A program made the translations under genes and the position numbers. From contig NZ_DIGV01000055.1 in the NCBI RefSeq assembly GCF_002419815.1, positions 1-64,000 on the forward strand: a DNA stretch of 64,000 nt. Direction: 5' to 3'. The notes beneath the pieces are model-generated. The model worked only from the letters and a program-made list of their open reading frames with translations. It was not told the DNA's origin and made no database searches. The DNA comes from Brevundimonas sp. UBA5713. GTDB taxonomy: Bacteria; Pseudomonadota; Alphaproteobacteria; Caulobacterales; Caulobacteraceae. Of this stretch, positions 25,137 through 34,162 are shown piece after piece; positions within the stretch are counted from its first letter, which is position 1, and each line of letters opens with the position of its first letter.

Positions 25137-26027
25137 TTACGCCAGTGTCCAGCGCGCCGATAGCTCAGGCGCGGGCGAGGGGACAACACGTCCATCTTTG
25201 GCCAGCTTCATCAGGTGCGACAGCACCGACAGGCTGGCCGCGGGCCACAGCCGCTGGTCAACGGCGGCATAGAGCACAGGGACCATCTCAGCGATGGTGC
25301 TATGTCCGGCCTTCAGCTGCGCCAACACCTGATTTTCGCGCTCGATGCGGTGGTCCTTATAGGCTTGCAGGAAGGGTGCGACTTCGGTGATGGCCGGACC
25401 GTGCGTGGGCCAGAGGATGTCAAAGCCGCGTGCCATCACCTTGTCCAGACTGTCCATATAGTCGGCCATGTCGCCATCGGGCGGAGCCACAATAGTGGTG
25501 GACCAGCCCATGATGTGATCGCCGCTGAATAGTGCGTTCTCTTCTTTCAGGGCAAAGGCCAGATGGTTCGAGGCGTGGCCCGGCGTCTCCATGACCTCCA
25601 GCGTCCAGCCATCGCCCTCGATCAGCTGGCCGTCGGACAACAGGGCGTCGGGCGTAAAGCTGTCGTCCTGACCCTCGGCACTGGCATCGGTGCGCGCGGG
25701 CAGGGGCGCGGCCAAGATCGGGGCATTGCCGCACGCCTGCGACAGGCGGGTGCTGAGCGGCGAGTGATCCAGATGGGTATGGGTGATCAGGATGTGGCTT
25801 ACGGTCCGCCCGTCGAGCGCATTCAACAAGGCCTCGAAATGCGCATCATCATGCGGTCCGGGGTCAATCACGGCCACGCGGGCACCTGCTTCTGCTCGGC
25901 CCACGACATAGGTGCCGGTGCCAACATAGGTGAACGGACTTGGATTGTTGCAGATCACCCGCTGGATCAGCGGCGACACCTGATCGCAGCGCCCATAGGT
26001 CCAGTCGAACTCACGATAGAACTGCAT
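25137..26027 (-). CDS. MBL-fold metallo-hydrolase, LACTB2-like
   Basis: The metallo-beta-lactamase fold is shown by HTHLDHS (His83, His85, Asp87, His88) for zinc binding, GHASNHLAF with a metal histidine, and GDHIMGW with the bridging aspartate. The C-terminal helical part (ITEVAPFLQAYKDHRIERENQVLAQL) matches the LACTB2/glyoxalase-II-like group, which in other bacteria includes ribonuclease-like and thioesterase-like enzymes. The substrate cannot be told. The 296-residue length is usual. Confidence 0.9.
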   Translation of the reverse strand: MQFYREFDWTYGRCDQVSPLIQRVICNNPSPFTYVGTGTYVVGRAEAGARVAVIDPGPHDDAHFEALLNALDGRTVSHILITHTHLDHSPLSTRLSQACGNAPILAAPLPARTDASAEGQDDSFTPDALLSDGQLIEGDGWTLEVMETPGHASNHLAFALKEENALFSGDHIMGWSTTIVAPPDGDMADYMDSLDKVMARGFDILWPTHGPAITEVAPFLQAYKDHRIERENQVLAQLKAGHSTIAEMVPVLYAAVDQRLWPAASLSVLSHLMKLAKDGRVVPSPAPELSARWTLA

Positions 26028-26204
26028 AAGTCACCCTTGGCCCGCCGAGGGGCCAGTATGGCCGGTTCAAGGAGCCGTAACTTCGCCACAGCGGACAGTG
26101 CGGCGCAACCTCATGCAGGGTTCGCCCAATCATTGCACGAGTGCACCTAGCCAATGGCCGTGACCACTCCGCTGCGGCCAATTCTGATCGCCTTACTTTT
26201 CTGC

Positions 26205-26786
26205 TCAGAATCGTTGAACTCTGATGCCGCGACTACGCCCCACTGACATAAGGTAACTGCCAAGACTGGCCTTGCGAATCCGTACCGGGTCGCCTTGGCG
26301 ATTAAGCACGGCGTGGCGGGCATTATCGGTCTGGTGCCAAGTGCTGCCGTCTTCAAGTTGGAACTGCCATCGCCCATTTTGACCACGCGTGGCGCGAACC
26401 AATGTCGTTTCAATTTGGTCGAGCGAATCAGAACCGTCGTCGCCCCGTCCCAAAATGCCGGAAAGATCTGGAGCTTGGAAACCGAAAAGCTGTCGTCTGG
26501 TCTGTTGTACCTGCGCTCGATCGATGAAAGCGATCTCGCCGGCCGTCTCTGCCGCGTCTAGAGCCGCTATCTTTTGATCGAAGCATTCCAGTCTGGCTTG
26601 GCCATCTCCGATACTTCGGCAAGCTTTGAGTTCGTCCACGAGGGATGCAGATGGGTTTTGCGAATAGCCAAATGCCATTCCTGGCAGAAGGAGAAACATG
26701 CCTCCGCTGCACAAAAATCTATTGACTATACGAATGTATTTTCCAGTTTTCCGAGTGTTATGGGCGGATTTTGTCAAATTTAGCAT
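26205..26786 (-). CDS. Exported protein, paralog A flanking the TonB receptor
   Basis: The 193-residue protein has a long basic N-terminal region and a hydrophobic stretch ending at MAFGYS (signal-like, around residue 40). The mature part begins with ACRSIGDGQARLECFDQKIAAL, a C-x11-C motif of the RLxC(Y/F)D type found in proteobacterial periplasmic proteins. It ends with GRWQFQLEDGSTWHQTD and IRKASLGSYLMSVGRSRGIRVQRF. The gene at 30044 encodes a clear paralog. Both point away from the direction of the receptor gene between them. Function is unknown; a role in envelope or receptor quality control is only a guess. Confidence 0.75.
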   Translation of the reverse strand: MLNLTKSAHNTRKTGKYIRIVNRFLCSGGMFLLLPGMAFGYSQNPSASLVDELKACRSIGDGQARLECFDQKIAALDAAETAGEIAFIDRAQVQQTRRQLFGFQAPDLSGILGRGDDGSDSLDQIETTLVRATRGQNGRWQFQLEDGSTWHQTDNARHAVLNRQGDPVRIRKASLGSYLMSVGRSRGIRVQRF

Positions 26787-27049
26787 CTTTCAAGCGGTGC
26801 TATTTTAGCTGTAATTTTGACGTAGTGATGCCATGTTTTGACGCGCTGGGGTAACTTTACGTAGCAGTTTTCTCCTCGAACGGGTGAATGTGGTTCAAAT
26901 GTTACATCGTTGTCTCAATCATGACCGAATAGTGTTGATATCCTAGACTCTTTTCCCAGGTTGGTGAATGCAGGGAAAGTTACTGTCCTTCTCGGATAGG
27001 TAGCTCTCATTCATCGACACTTAGTCGACCCTTACGGGGAGTAGGGAAC

Positions 27050-29983
27050 TTGACTCATCACAACCTCCGTCGTCGCCTTCTGGCGACGACTGTCTTTGGC
27101 GCAGCGGTGGCAATGGCCGCACCGGTTGCGGTTCAGGCGCAGGAAGCGGACCAGCCGACGACGGTGTCCGACATCGTGGTAACGGGCTCACGTATCGCGC
27201 GTCGCGATGCGGTGGCCGAAAGCCCGATTCTGACTGTCCAGCAGGAAGACATCACCCACTCGGGGGCCACCACCGTTGAGCACTACCTCAACACACTGCC
27301 GCAAGTTACGGCAGGCCTCTCTTCACAATCGAACAACCCGTCGTCTAACGGTCGTGCTTTTATTGACCTTCGTGGGCTGGGCTCGGGTCGTAACCTGGTC
27401 CTGATTGACGGTCGTCGCCCCATGGGCTCCACAGGAGCCGGCACAGTCGATACCAACACCATCCCAGCAGCTCTTATTGACCGTGTTGAGATCATTTCCG
27501 GCGGTGCAGCCTCGACCTATGGCGCTGACGCGGTTTCGGGTGTCGTCAACTTTATTCTTAAAGATCGGTTCGACGGTATTCAGCTCGACTCTCAGTATCG
27601 TCTGACTGAACAGGGTGACGGCGAGGAATGGTCGACCGACATCACCTTCGGCGGCAATTTCGCCGATGGCAAAGGCAACGCGGTATTCAACGCTGGATAT
27701 TTCAGCCGTGAAGCTATGTACAAGGATGCTCGTGACTTCGCCGGTCAGGCTTCAAGCACGACCTCCATCTTCCCGGGCGGCAGCGCGGGTATGATTGGCG
27801 ACAACGTGCCGGATCAGGCAGCTGTTGATGCGATTTTCGGCGGCGCGGGGCGTTGTGACGCGAGCGGCGGCTGGGCTGGCTTCGGCTTTAACCCGGACGG
27901 TAGCCTCTTCTGTACCGGCCTGTCGACCAGTTCGGTCTACAACATGTATGGCTATACCGGCCCGGAATCGGCTATCGCCACCGCCTTTGCTCCGAACATT
28001 TTCTCGTACAACTTCGAGCCCGACAACATACTTGTCTTGCCGATGGAGCGCTGGAACCTGTTCACGCGCGTCAACTATGACCTGAACGAACAGTTCAAGC
28101 CATACGTGCAAGCGATGTACACCAACTACAATGCTCTGCAGGAACTGGCTCCGACCCCAGCAGGCGGAAACACTGGTTGGAACGTCAGCGCCACCAACCC
28201 ATTCATTAGCCCGTCCCTCGCTGCCGTACTTGCAGCTCGCCCGGACCCGTTGGCACCGTTCGCTTTCTCCAAGCGCTTTAACGATCTTGGTGGGCGTACC
28301 GGCTATAATACCCACGATGTGTGGCAGGTGACCCTGGGTACCAAGGGTGCATTGGCACGCACCGAAACCTGGCAGTACGACGTTTATGCGTCTTACGGGC
28401 GTTCGGTTCTGAACGAGATTCAAGGCGGTAACGTTCGTCGCGATCGCGTCCAGCAACTGCTTGACGCGCCGACCGTCAGTGCGATGAGCACTCTCTCCGG
28501 CGGAGCCTGCCCGAACGGTCTTAACCTTTTCGGCCAAGGTGCTCTGGACCCGACCTGTGCGGCTTGGGTCAGCTTGGAAGCCAAGAACCTTACGGTTATT
28601 GAGCAATCGATGGTCGAGGCAACTGTAAATGGTGATCTCTTCGAGATGCCAGCAGGTCCGCTTCAAGGTGCCTTCGGTATCAGCTACCGCGAGATTGACT
28701 TTGATTTCCGTCCGGATAGCGGCCTGCAGCCGGGCTTGGTTGCTGGCTTTAACCAGCAACTCCCGATCGCTGGGGCTTTGAACTGGACCGACCTGTTCGC
28801 AGAACTGCTAGTGCCTATCGTTAAGGATGTAGCTTTCGCGAAGGACATGTCGCTGTCCTTGGGCTGGCGCGTGTCTGATAACTCCAACACTGGGGCGTCC
28901 GAGTCCTGGAAGGCCAACCTGGAGTGGCAGGTCAACGATTGGTTCCGTCTACGTGGCGGCATGCAGACCGCTATCCGCGCGCCTTCGATCGGTGACCTCT
29001 TCTCGCCGCAGACCAATAACTTCCCTTCGTTCAACCTGTCGGACCCGTGTGACGTTCGTCTCCCCGCATCGGACTATAGCCGTTCGGGCCCGAACGCGGC
29101 TCAAGTCGCTGCACTGTGCGCTACTCAGTCTTCGGTCGCGGGCCGTGAGACCTTCACGTGGAGCGGTCAGGCCAACTCGATCGGCGGTGGTAATCCGGAT
29201 CTTTCGCCGGAAACGTCGGAGTCGTGGACTGCCGGTTTCGTAGCACATTCGCCCTTCAACACGGGCGGCTGGGCAGACACGCTTTATCTGTCGGTGGACT
29301 ACTGGTCTATCGCGCTGGAAGATGTCATCGCCGCTCCGGGCGCGGCTACGGTTGTTCAGCGTTGCTTTAACCGCGATAATGCCAATCCGACTTTCGATGC
29401 TAACAATGAATGGTGTCAGCTTTTCAATCGTAACCAGGCTACTGGTGGGGTGGAAGAACTGAAGCTGTTTGCTCGTAACCAGGCAGCCACCGAAACCTCG
29501 GGTGTCGACGTGACGTTCAACGTCCGTTTGGACACCGAAGCTGCAGGTTCTTTTGGCCTGAACGTCCTGTCCACTTGGGTAGAGAAGTACACCAGCCAAC
29601 TGTCCTCAGTTGATCCGGTTTATGACTTTGTAGGCACGATCGGTTCTGGCACCGGTTCGGCAGTGCCTGAATGGCGCCATACGATCCAAACCAGCTGGAC
29701 GCTGGATCCCGTGTCTCTAACGGCAACGGCTCGTTACATCGACGATATGGTGCATTCGAACACTGTAACCGGTGGTTCGGGTACCGGCGTTGACAACGTT
29801 TGGTATTTCGATTTGCGCGGAACTTGGAATGTTAATGATACCGTTTCCCTACGCGCTGGTGTCAATAACGTGTTCGACGAACAGCCTCAGCTGTATACCC
29901 CGAACGTCCAGTCCAATACCGACCCGTCAACCTATGATGTCTTAGGTCGTCGCTATTTCGTGGGTCTGACCGCTCGCTTCTAA
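27050..29983 (+). CDS. TonB-dependent receptor, first
   Basis: The 977-residue outer-membrane transporter imports an unidentified ligand with energy from TonB-ExbB-ExbD. A signal peptide ends near VQA (residue 30), then DIVVTGSRI (41-49) begins the TonB-box/plug region. The plug (about 50-170) has RNLVLIDGRRPMG and ASTYGADAVSGVVNFIL. The barrel fills the rest, ending with VLGRRYFVGLTARF and a terminal Phe. The start is TTG at 27050 after a GGGGAGTAGGGA ribosome site; no ATG lies upstream of the signal peptide. A bidirectional terminator follows. It belongs to the large Caulobacterales receptor family. Confidence 0.93.
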   Translation: MTHHNLRRRLLATTVFGAAVAMAAPVAVQAQEADQPTTVSDIVVTGSRIARRDAVAESPILTVQQEDITHSGATTVEHYLNTLPQVTAGLSSQSNNPSSNGRAFIDLRGLGSGRNLVLIDGRRPMGSTGAGTVDTNTIPAALIDRVEIISGGAASTYGADAVSGVVNFILKDRFDGIQLDSQYRLTEQGDGEEWSTDITFGGNFADGKGNAVFNAGYFSREAMYKDARDFAGQASSTTSIFPGGSAGMIGDNVPDQAAVDAIFGGAGRCDASGGWAGFGFNPDGSLFCTGLSTSSVYNMYGYTGPESAIATAFAPNIFSYNFEPDNILVLPMERWNLFTRVNYDLNEQFKPYVQAMYTNYNALQELAPTPAGGNTGWNVSATNPFISPSLAAVLAARPDPLAPFAFSKRFNDLGGRTGYNTHDVWQVTLGTKGALARTETWQYDVYASYGRSVLNEIQGGNVRRDRVQQLLDAPTVSAMSTLSGGACPNGLNLFGQGALDPTCAAWVSLEAKNLTVIEQSMVEATVNGDLFEMPAGPLQGAFGISYREIDFDFRPDSGLQPGLVAGFNQQLPIAGALNWTDLFAELLVPIVKDVAFAKDMSLSLGWRVSDNSNTGASESWKANLEWQVNDWFRLRGGMQTAIRAPSIGDLFSPQTNNFPSFNLSDPCDVRLPASDYSRSGPNAAQVAALCATQSSVAGRETFTWSGQANSIGGGNPDLSPETSESWTAGFVAHSPFNTGGWADTLYLSVDYWSIALEDVIAAPGAATVVQRCFNRDNANPTFDANNEWCQLFNRNQATGGVEELKLFARNQAATETSGVDVTFNVRLDTEAAGSFGLNVLSTWVEKYTSQLSSVDPVYDFVGTIGSGTGSAVPEWRHTIQTSWTLDPVSLTATARYIDDMVHSNTVTGGSGTGVDNVWYFDLRGTWNVNDTVSLRAGVNNVFDEQPQLYTPNVQSNTDPSTYDVLGRRYFVGLTARF

Positions 29984-30006
29984 TCGAAGAGAACGATCAT
30001 CATAGG

Positions 30007-30036
30007 AAAGGGCGGGAGAGAGATCTCCCGCCCTTT
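30007..30036. terminator. Bidirectional terminator
   Basis: AAAGGGCGGGAGA (30007-30019), loop GAGA, and TCTCCCGCCCTTT (30024-30036) form a strong stem with a T-run, between the convergent receptor and paralog B genes. Confidence 0.9.
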
Positions 30037-30043
30037 TCAATTT

Positions 30044-30526
30044 CTAGTTTATCCGTCGAACTCGAATTTCAGGGCTGTTGCCAATCTTGATAAAGTAGCT
30101 GCCTAAAGAGCCTCTCCTTACCACTGCGCTGGTGTCAGGGCTTGGCGTCATCCGCGTGGGATTTTGGTCCGTCTGCTCCCAAACTGATCCGTCGTTGAGA
30201 GTGTAGACGCGCTTGCCGCCGCTATTCACCGTTGATGAGGCGATGGACGATTCAAGGCGGTCTAGGGAGGCGACATCATCATTGGTGGTTGTCGGCGTTC
30301 TCCTTCCGAACCCCAAACGAGGGACCTGTCTTTGATGTTCTGAAGTAGAAATAATGACTACCCCGCTATGGTGAAGTTCAATCAAAAGAGAAGCTTCGCG
30401 ATGATAACAGCTAAGCTTATCGCGGTCTTCGTGGATGCTTTCGCATCGTTGTAATCCGTCAAGTGGAGACGGTATCGCTTGCATGGATGCGGTGGCGATT
30501 GAAGCGAGCAAGTAACTGAAAACCAT
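30044..30526 (-). CDS. Exported protein, paralog B flanking the TonB receptor
   Basis: The 160-residue protein has a signal peptide (MVFSYLLASIATASMQA). A mature region CESIHEDRDKLSCYHREA has the same C-x11-C spacing as paralog A at 26205. The C-terminus, YTLNDGSVWEQTD then VRRGSLGSYFIKIGNSPEIRVRRI, aligns residue by residue with it. The middle also shares LGFG and an S-LD-x-E pattern. It is clearly a paralog. It converges with the receptor gene across a terminator. The two copies bracket the receptor on the opposite strand. Function is unknown. Confidence 0.72.
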   Translation of the reverse strand: MVFSYLLASIATASMQAIPSPLDGLQRCESIHEDRDKLSCYHREASLLIELHHSGVVIISTSEHQRQVPRLGFGRRTPTTTNDDVASLDRLESSIASSTVNSGGKRVYTLNDGSVWEQTDQNPTRMTPSPDTSAVVRRGSLGSYFIKIGNSPEIRVRRIN

Positions 30527-30692
30527 GATTTTTCACCATAAGCCCTAAGGCAGCAGGAGTGTGTCGAAAAGGTGACGTCAGATTACAAAGTTATCTTTAT
30601 TATCATATGTGGCATGACAGCGGTCACTAACCAAGCAAGCATCCCTCATGGCGCGACATTGTCGGTCGGCGCACTTATGGAGGGATATCGTT

Positions 30693-33600
30693 TTGGCTAA
30701 GAAACATATTCGTGGCTGGTTACTTGCCAGCAGCGTACTGGCCGGAATGACTGCAGTCGCGGTATCGGCACCGGCCACGGCTCAAGAGGCCGAGCAAGCC
30801 TCGCAGGTTGCCGATATTGTCGTGACGGGTTCGCGCATCCGACAGCGCAATCTGGTCACCACCAGTCCGGTGACCCAGGTGTCGGCCGAAGATATCGACG
30901 TGCAGGGCGTGACCCGCGTTGAAGACCTCGTCACCCAACTGCCGCAAGCCTTCGCATCGCAAAACTCGACAGTATCCAACGGTGCCTCGGGTACGGCGAC
31001 AGTGTCGCTGCGCAATCTGGGTGCTGACCGCACCCTGGTTCTGATCGACGGCAAGCGCATGGGCTATGGCTCGGCTTCGGATGCCGCCGCCGACCTGAAC
31101 CAGATCCCGGGTCAGATGGTGGAACGCGTGGAAGTCCTCACGGGCGGTGCATCGGCCGTCTACGGCTCTGATGCTGTGGCCGGCGTGGTGAACTTCATCA
31201 TGCGCAAGAATTTCGAAGGCATCGAAATCGACGCCAGCTACGGCTTCTATCAGCACAACAATGATTACGACGGCGTCGGCAATCTGCGTCAGGTTATCGA
31301 AGATCGCGGTCAGACTTCGGACCAGTTCCGCCTGCCAGACGACGACATCATGGTTGGCTTCAGCCGTGAAGTGAACATGATCATGGGCGTGAACGCGCCG
31401 GATGATCGTGGCAACATCACCCTGTATGCAGGCTATCGCAAGAACAACAAAGTTCTACAGCGCGATTATGACTACTCGGCCTGTGCCATCGGCGATCCGA
31501 GCGCCGCGGCACCGAACGACTTTACCTGCGCGGGTTCCGGCACGACCTATCCGGGCTATTTCACGGACTTTGAGTCAGACGGCTACGCATATACCCTCGA
31601 CGCGAACAACAATTTTGTCGACTACGTTGGGGCGCGTGACGCCTACAACTATGGCCCGATTAACTACTTCCAGCGTCCGGACGAGCGCTACACCCTTGGC
31701 ACTTTCGGCCACTATCAGGTGAACGACAAGCTGGAACTCTACACCCAGCTCATGTTCTCCGATTACCGTACGGTCGCGCAGATTGCGCCGTCGGGTAACT
31801 TCTTCGGTGAGTTCGCAAACGGCTTCCGTACCACCGACGGTAAGTCGTCCATGAGTTGCGCCACGCCGCTCCTGTCGGCGCAACAACTGGGGGCCATCCA
31901 GGCTGCCGGCTATTGCGCGGCTCCGACGGATCGATTCAGCATTTTCATCGGCCGACGTAACGTGGAGGGCGGTGGTCGTCAGTCCGACCTCAGCTTCCAA
32001 AGCTTCCGTGGCGTGATTGGCGCACGTGGGGAGCTGGACGAAGGTTGGTCGTATGACTTCTCCGCTCAATATCAGCGCGTGAAAGAAGCACAGATCTACC
32101 GCAACGAGTTCTCGAACACGCGTCTGGCGCGTGCTCTGGATGTCGTCCGTGACGGCAGCGGTAACCTTGTGTGCTCGGCGACGCTGGCGGGCCTTGATGC
32201 CGACTGCGTGCCGTACAACATCTTCCAGCGCGATGGCGTGACGCAGGAAGCGCTGAACTATCTGCAGGTTCCGCTGCTCTCCAATGCCTGGACGCAGCAG
32301 CAGATCGTGAACCTGTCATTCGCCGTGGATCTGGGCGTATATGGCGTTAAGTCGCCGTGGGCAAATAATCCGGTTCAAGTCGCATTTGGTTCGGAGTTCC
32401 GTCGTGACTCGCTGGACCTGACTCCGGACATCAGCTTCACCTCGGGTGATGGTGCAGGCCAAGGTGGACCGTTCCTCGGTCTGTCGGGCTCTAACGAAGT
32501 CATCGACGTTTATGGGGAAGCCCAGATTCCGCTGGTAGAAGGTCGCGCCTTCGCCGAGCAGATTGCGCTGGATCTGGCCTATCGTCACTCCGAGTACAAA
32601 CTTGGTGGCGGTACCGATGCATGGAAGATTGGTGGCGACTGGGCCCCGACCCGGGACATCCGCTTCCGCGCCTCGGCCCAACGCGCCGTTCGCGCGCCGA
32701 ACGTCATTGAACTGTTCACCGCTCAAGGCGTGGGCCTGTTCAATATGACCACGGGTGATCCCTGCTATCGCGGTAATGCGACCTACGCTGGCGACGCGGC
32801 ATGTATCGGTACTAACCCGTGGCAGGTCACCCCTGAACAGTCGAACAATGCGTCTCTGAACAGCCCGGCGACGCAATACAATGTGTTCGGCGGCGGTAAT
32901 CCGAATCTGGCTCCGGAAACCTCGGACACCTACACCTTTGGTCTGGTGTTCACGCCATCAGCGGTTCCGGGTCTGAATATTTCGGTCGACTATTTCGATA
33001 TTTCGATCGAAGACCTGATTTCCTCGGTTGGTTCGCTGAACACCCTGCAGGCCTGCTATGACAACGGCTTGGCCAGTGCCTGTGAGCGCATCCAGCGTAA
33101 CTCGAACGGCCAGTTGTGGGTCGGGTCGGGTCAGGTTGTGAACCTGGCAACCAACATCGGTGGTCTGGAGACCTCGGGCATCGATATCAGTGCCAACTAT
33201 CGCTATGACCTGGGCGATCGCGGCAGCCTCGGCTTCGCAATGACCGGTACGTGGCTGAACGAGCTGGTCACCGATACCGGCCTTGGCTTCTCGAACTCGG
33301 TGTACGACTGCTCGGGCTTCTTCGGTAGCCAGTGTGGTACGCCGAACCCCGAGTGGCGCCACCGCTTCCGTGTCGATTACTCGCCGAACGATGTCTTCAC
33401 CATCAACGGCACGTGGCGTCACATCAGCGAAGTCGAGCAAGCCATTCTGGCTGCTGATGGTTCGCTGAACAACGCATCGGGCATTGATCGCATCTGGGAT
33501 GCTCAAAACTACTTCGACATCTCGGCCACGTGGCGCATGCGTGACAATGTGACCCTGCGTGCAGGTGTGAACAATGTGCTGGATCGCGATCCGCCGATCT

Positions 33601-33698
33601 CGCCTGCTGCCAGCACGGACGGTAACGGGAACACCTTCCCGCAGACCTATGACTCCATGGGCCGTTACGTGTTCTTTGGCGTGACTGCGAACTTCTAA
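30693..33698 (+). CDS. TonB-dependent receptor, second
   Basis: The 1001-residue receptor has a signal peptide ending at ATA (residue 30), then DIVVTGSRI at 41-49, exactly as in the first receptor. The plug includes DRTLVLIDGKRMGYG and SAVYGSDAVAGVVNFIM; the barrel ends with DSMGRYVFFGVTANF and a terminal Phe. The true start is TTG at 30693, seven bases after GGAGGG; an ATG at 30648 has no ribosome site and would spoil the signal peptide. Similar layout suggests an old duplication of the first receptor followed by divergence. The ligand is unknown. Confidence 0.93.
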   Translation: MAKKHIRGWLLASSVLAGMTAVAVSAPATAQEAEQASQVADIVVTGSRIRQRNLVTTSPVTQVSAEDIDVQGVTRVEDLVTQLPQAFASQNSTVSNGASGTATVSLRNLGADRTLVLIDGKRMGYGSASDAAADLNQIPGQMVERVEVLTGGASAVYGSDAVAGVVNFIMRKNFEGIEIDASYGFYQHNNDYDGVGNLRQVIEDRGQTSDQFRLPDDDIMVGFSREVNMIMGVNAPDDRGNITLYAGYRKNNKVLQRDYDYSACAIGDPSAAAPNDFTCAGSGTTYPGYFTDFESDGYAYTLDANNNFVDYVGARDAYNYGPINYFQRPDERYTLGTFGHYQVNDKLELYTQLMFSDYRTVAQIAPSGNFFGEFANGFRTTDGKSSMSCATPLLSAQQLGAIQAAGYCAAPTDRFSIFIGRRNVEGGGRQSDLSFQSFRGVIGARGELDEGWSYDFSAQYQRVKEAQIYRNEFSNTRLARALDVVRDGSGNLVCSATLAGLDADCVPYNIFQRDGVTQEALNYLQVPLLSNAWTQQQIVNLSFAVDLGVYGVKSPWANNPVQVAFGSEFRRDSLDLTPDISFTSGDGAGQGGPFLGLSGSNEVIDVYGEAQIPLVEGRAFAEQIALDLAYRHSEYKLGGGTDAWKIGGDWAPTRDIRFRASAQRAVRAPNVIELFTAQGVGLFNMTTGDPCYRGNATYAGDAACIGTNPWQVTPEQSNNASLNSPATQYNVFGGGNPNLAPETSDTYTFGLVFTPSAVPGLNISVDYFDISIEDLISSVGSLNTLQACYDNGLASACERIQRNSNGQLWVGSGQVVNLATNIGGLETSGIDISANYRYDLGDRGSLGFAMTGTWLNELVTDTGLGFSNSVYDCSGFFGSQCGTPNPEWRHRFRVDYSPNDVFTINGTWRHISEVEQAILAADGSLNNASGIDRIWDAQNYFDISATWRMRDNVTLRAGVNNVLDRDPPISPAASTDGNGNTFPQTYDSMGRYVFFGVTANF

Positions 33699-34162
33699 GC
33701 ATGTGCTGAAGTTAGATTGTGTCGAGAATGGCGGTCCCTCGCGGGCCGCCATTTTCGTTGGGAGCCGTGTGCCAGTGCCCGCATTAGGGCTAGAGACGGC
33801 CTACACGGGATTTGTATCCCAATGTTCTATTTGGAATGGAGGATCGCAAGCTGCATTATCCATGAAAAATTTTATTGACTTAACGCCGGTAATAGACCTC
33901 AACGGCGCAAGACTCTTGCTCGTCAGCTTTTAGGGCAATGCTCAGACAACTGATTTACATGACAAAATTTCGTCGTGATCAGAAAACCTAAAAACTAGAT
34001 TGCTTTTTGTTAATGTGACGAAAAAGCGACTAAAATGTGCGCGGTGATATCGTGCGGGCGTTCCCGGTGGCAAGGCGCGACATTCTGTCCTCAATATAGG
34101 TGCGCTGCAGCATAGGGGCTGAGGCGAATCTTGGGCCGTAAGGGCCTTTTGGAGGGATATGA
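33699..34162 (+). other. Non-coding gap between receptors two and three
   Basis: This 464-base stretch holds a terminator (33727), then AT-rich sequence with no credible gene on either strand. The leader of the third receptor follows: GGCGCGACATT at 34074, a small GGGCC-hairpin with four T residues (34133-34150), and the ribosome site GGAGGG at 34151. I see no RNA gene or repeat. Confidence 0.6.
33727..33756 (+). terminator. Terminator after the second TonB receptor
   Basis: AATGGCGG (33727-33734) and CCGCCATT (33745-33752) pair and are followed by TTCG, with further T residues near. It lies about 30 bases after the stop. Confidence 0.7.

Noticed and set aside
33703..33933. Open frame of 76 codons after the second TonB receptor
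   Set aside because: It overlaps the terminator, has no ribosome site and codes for a composition unlike the neighbours.
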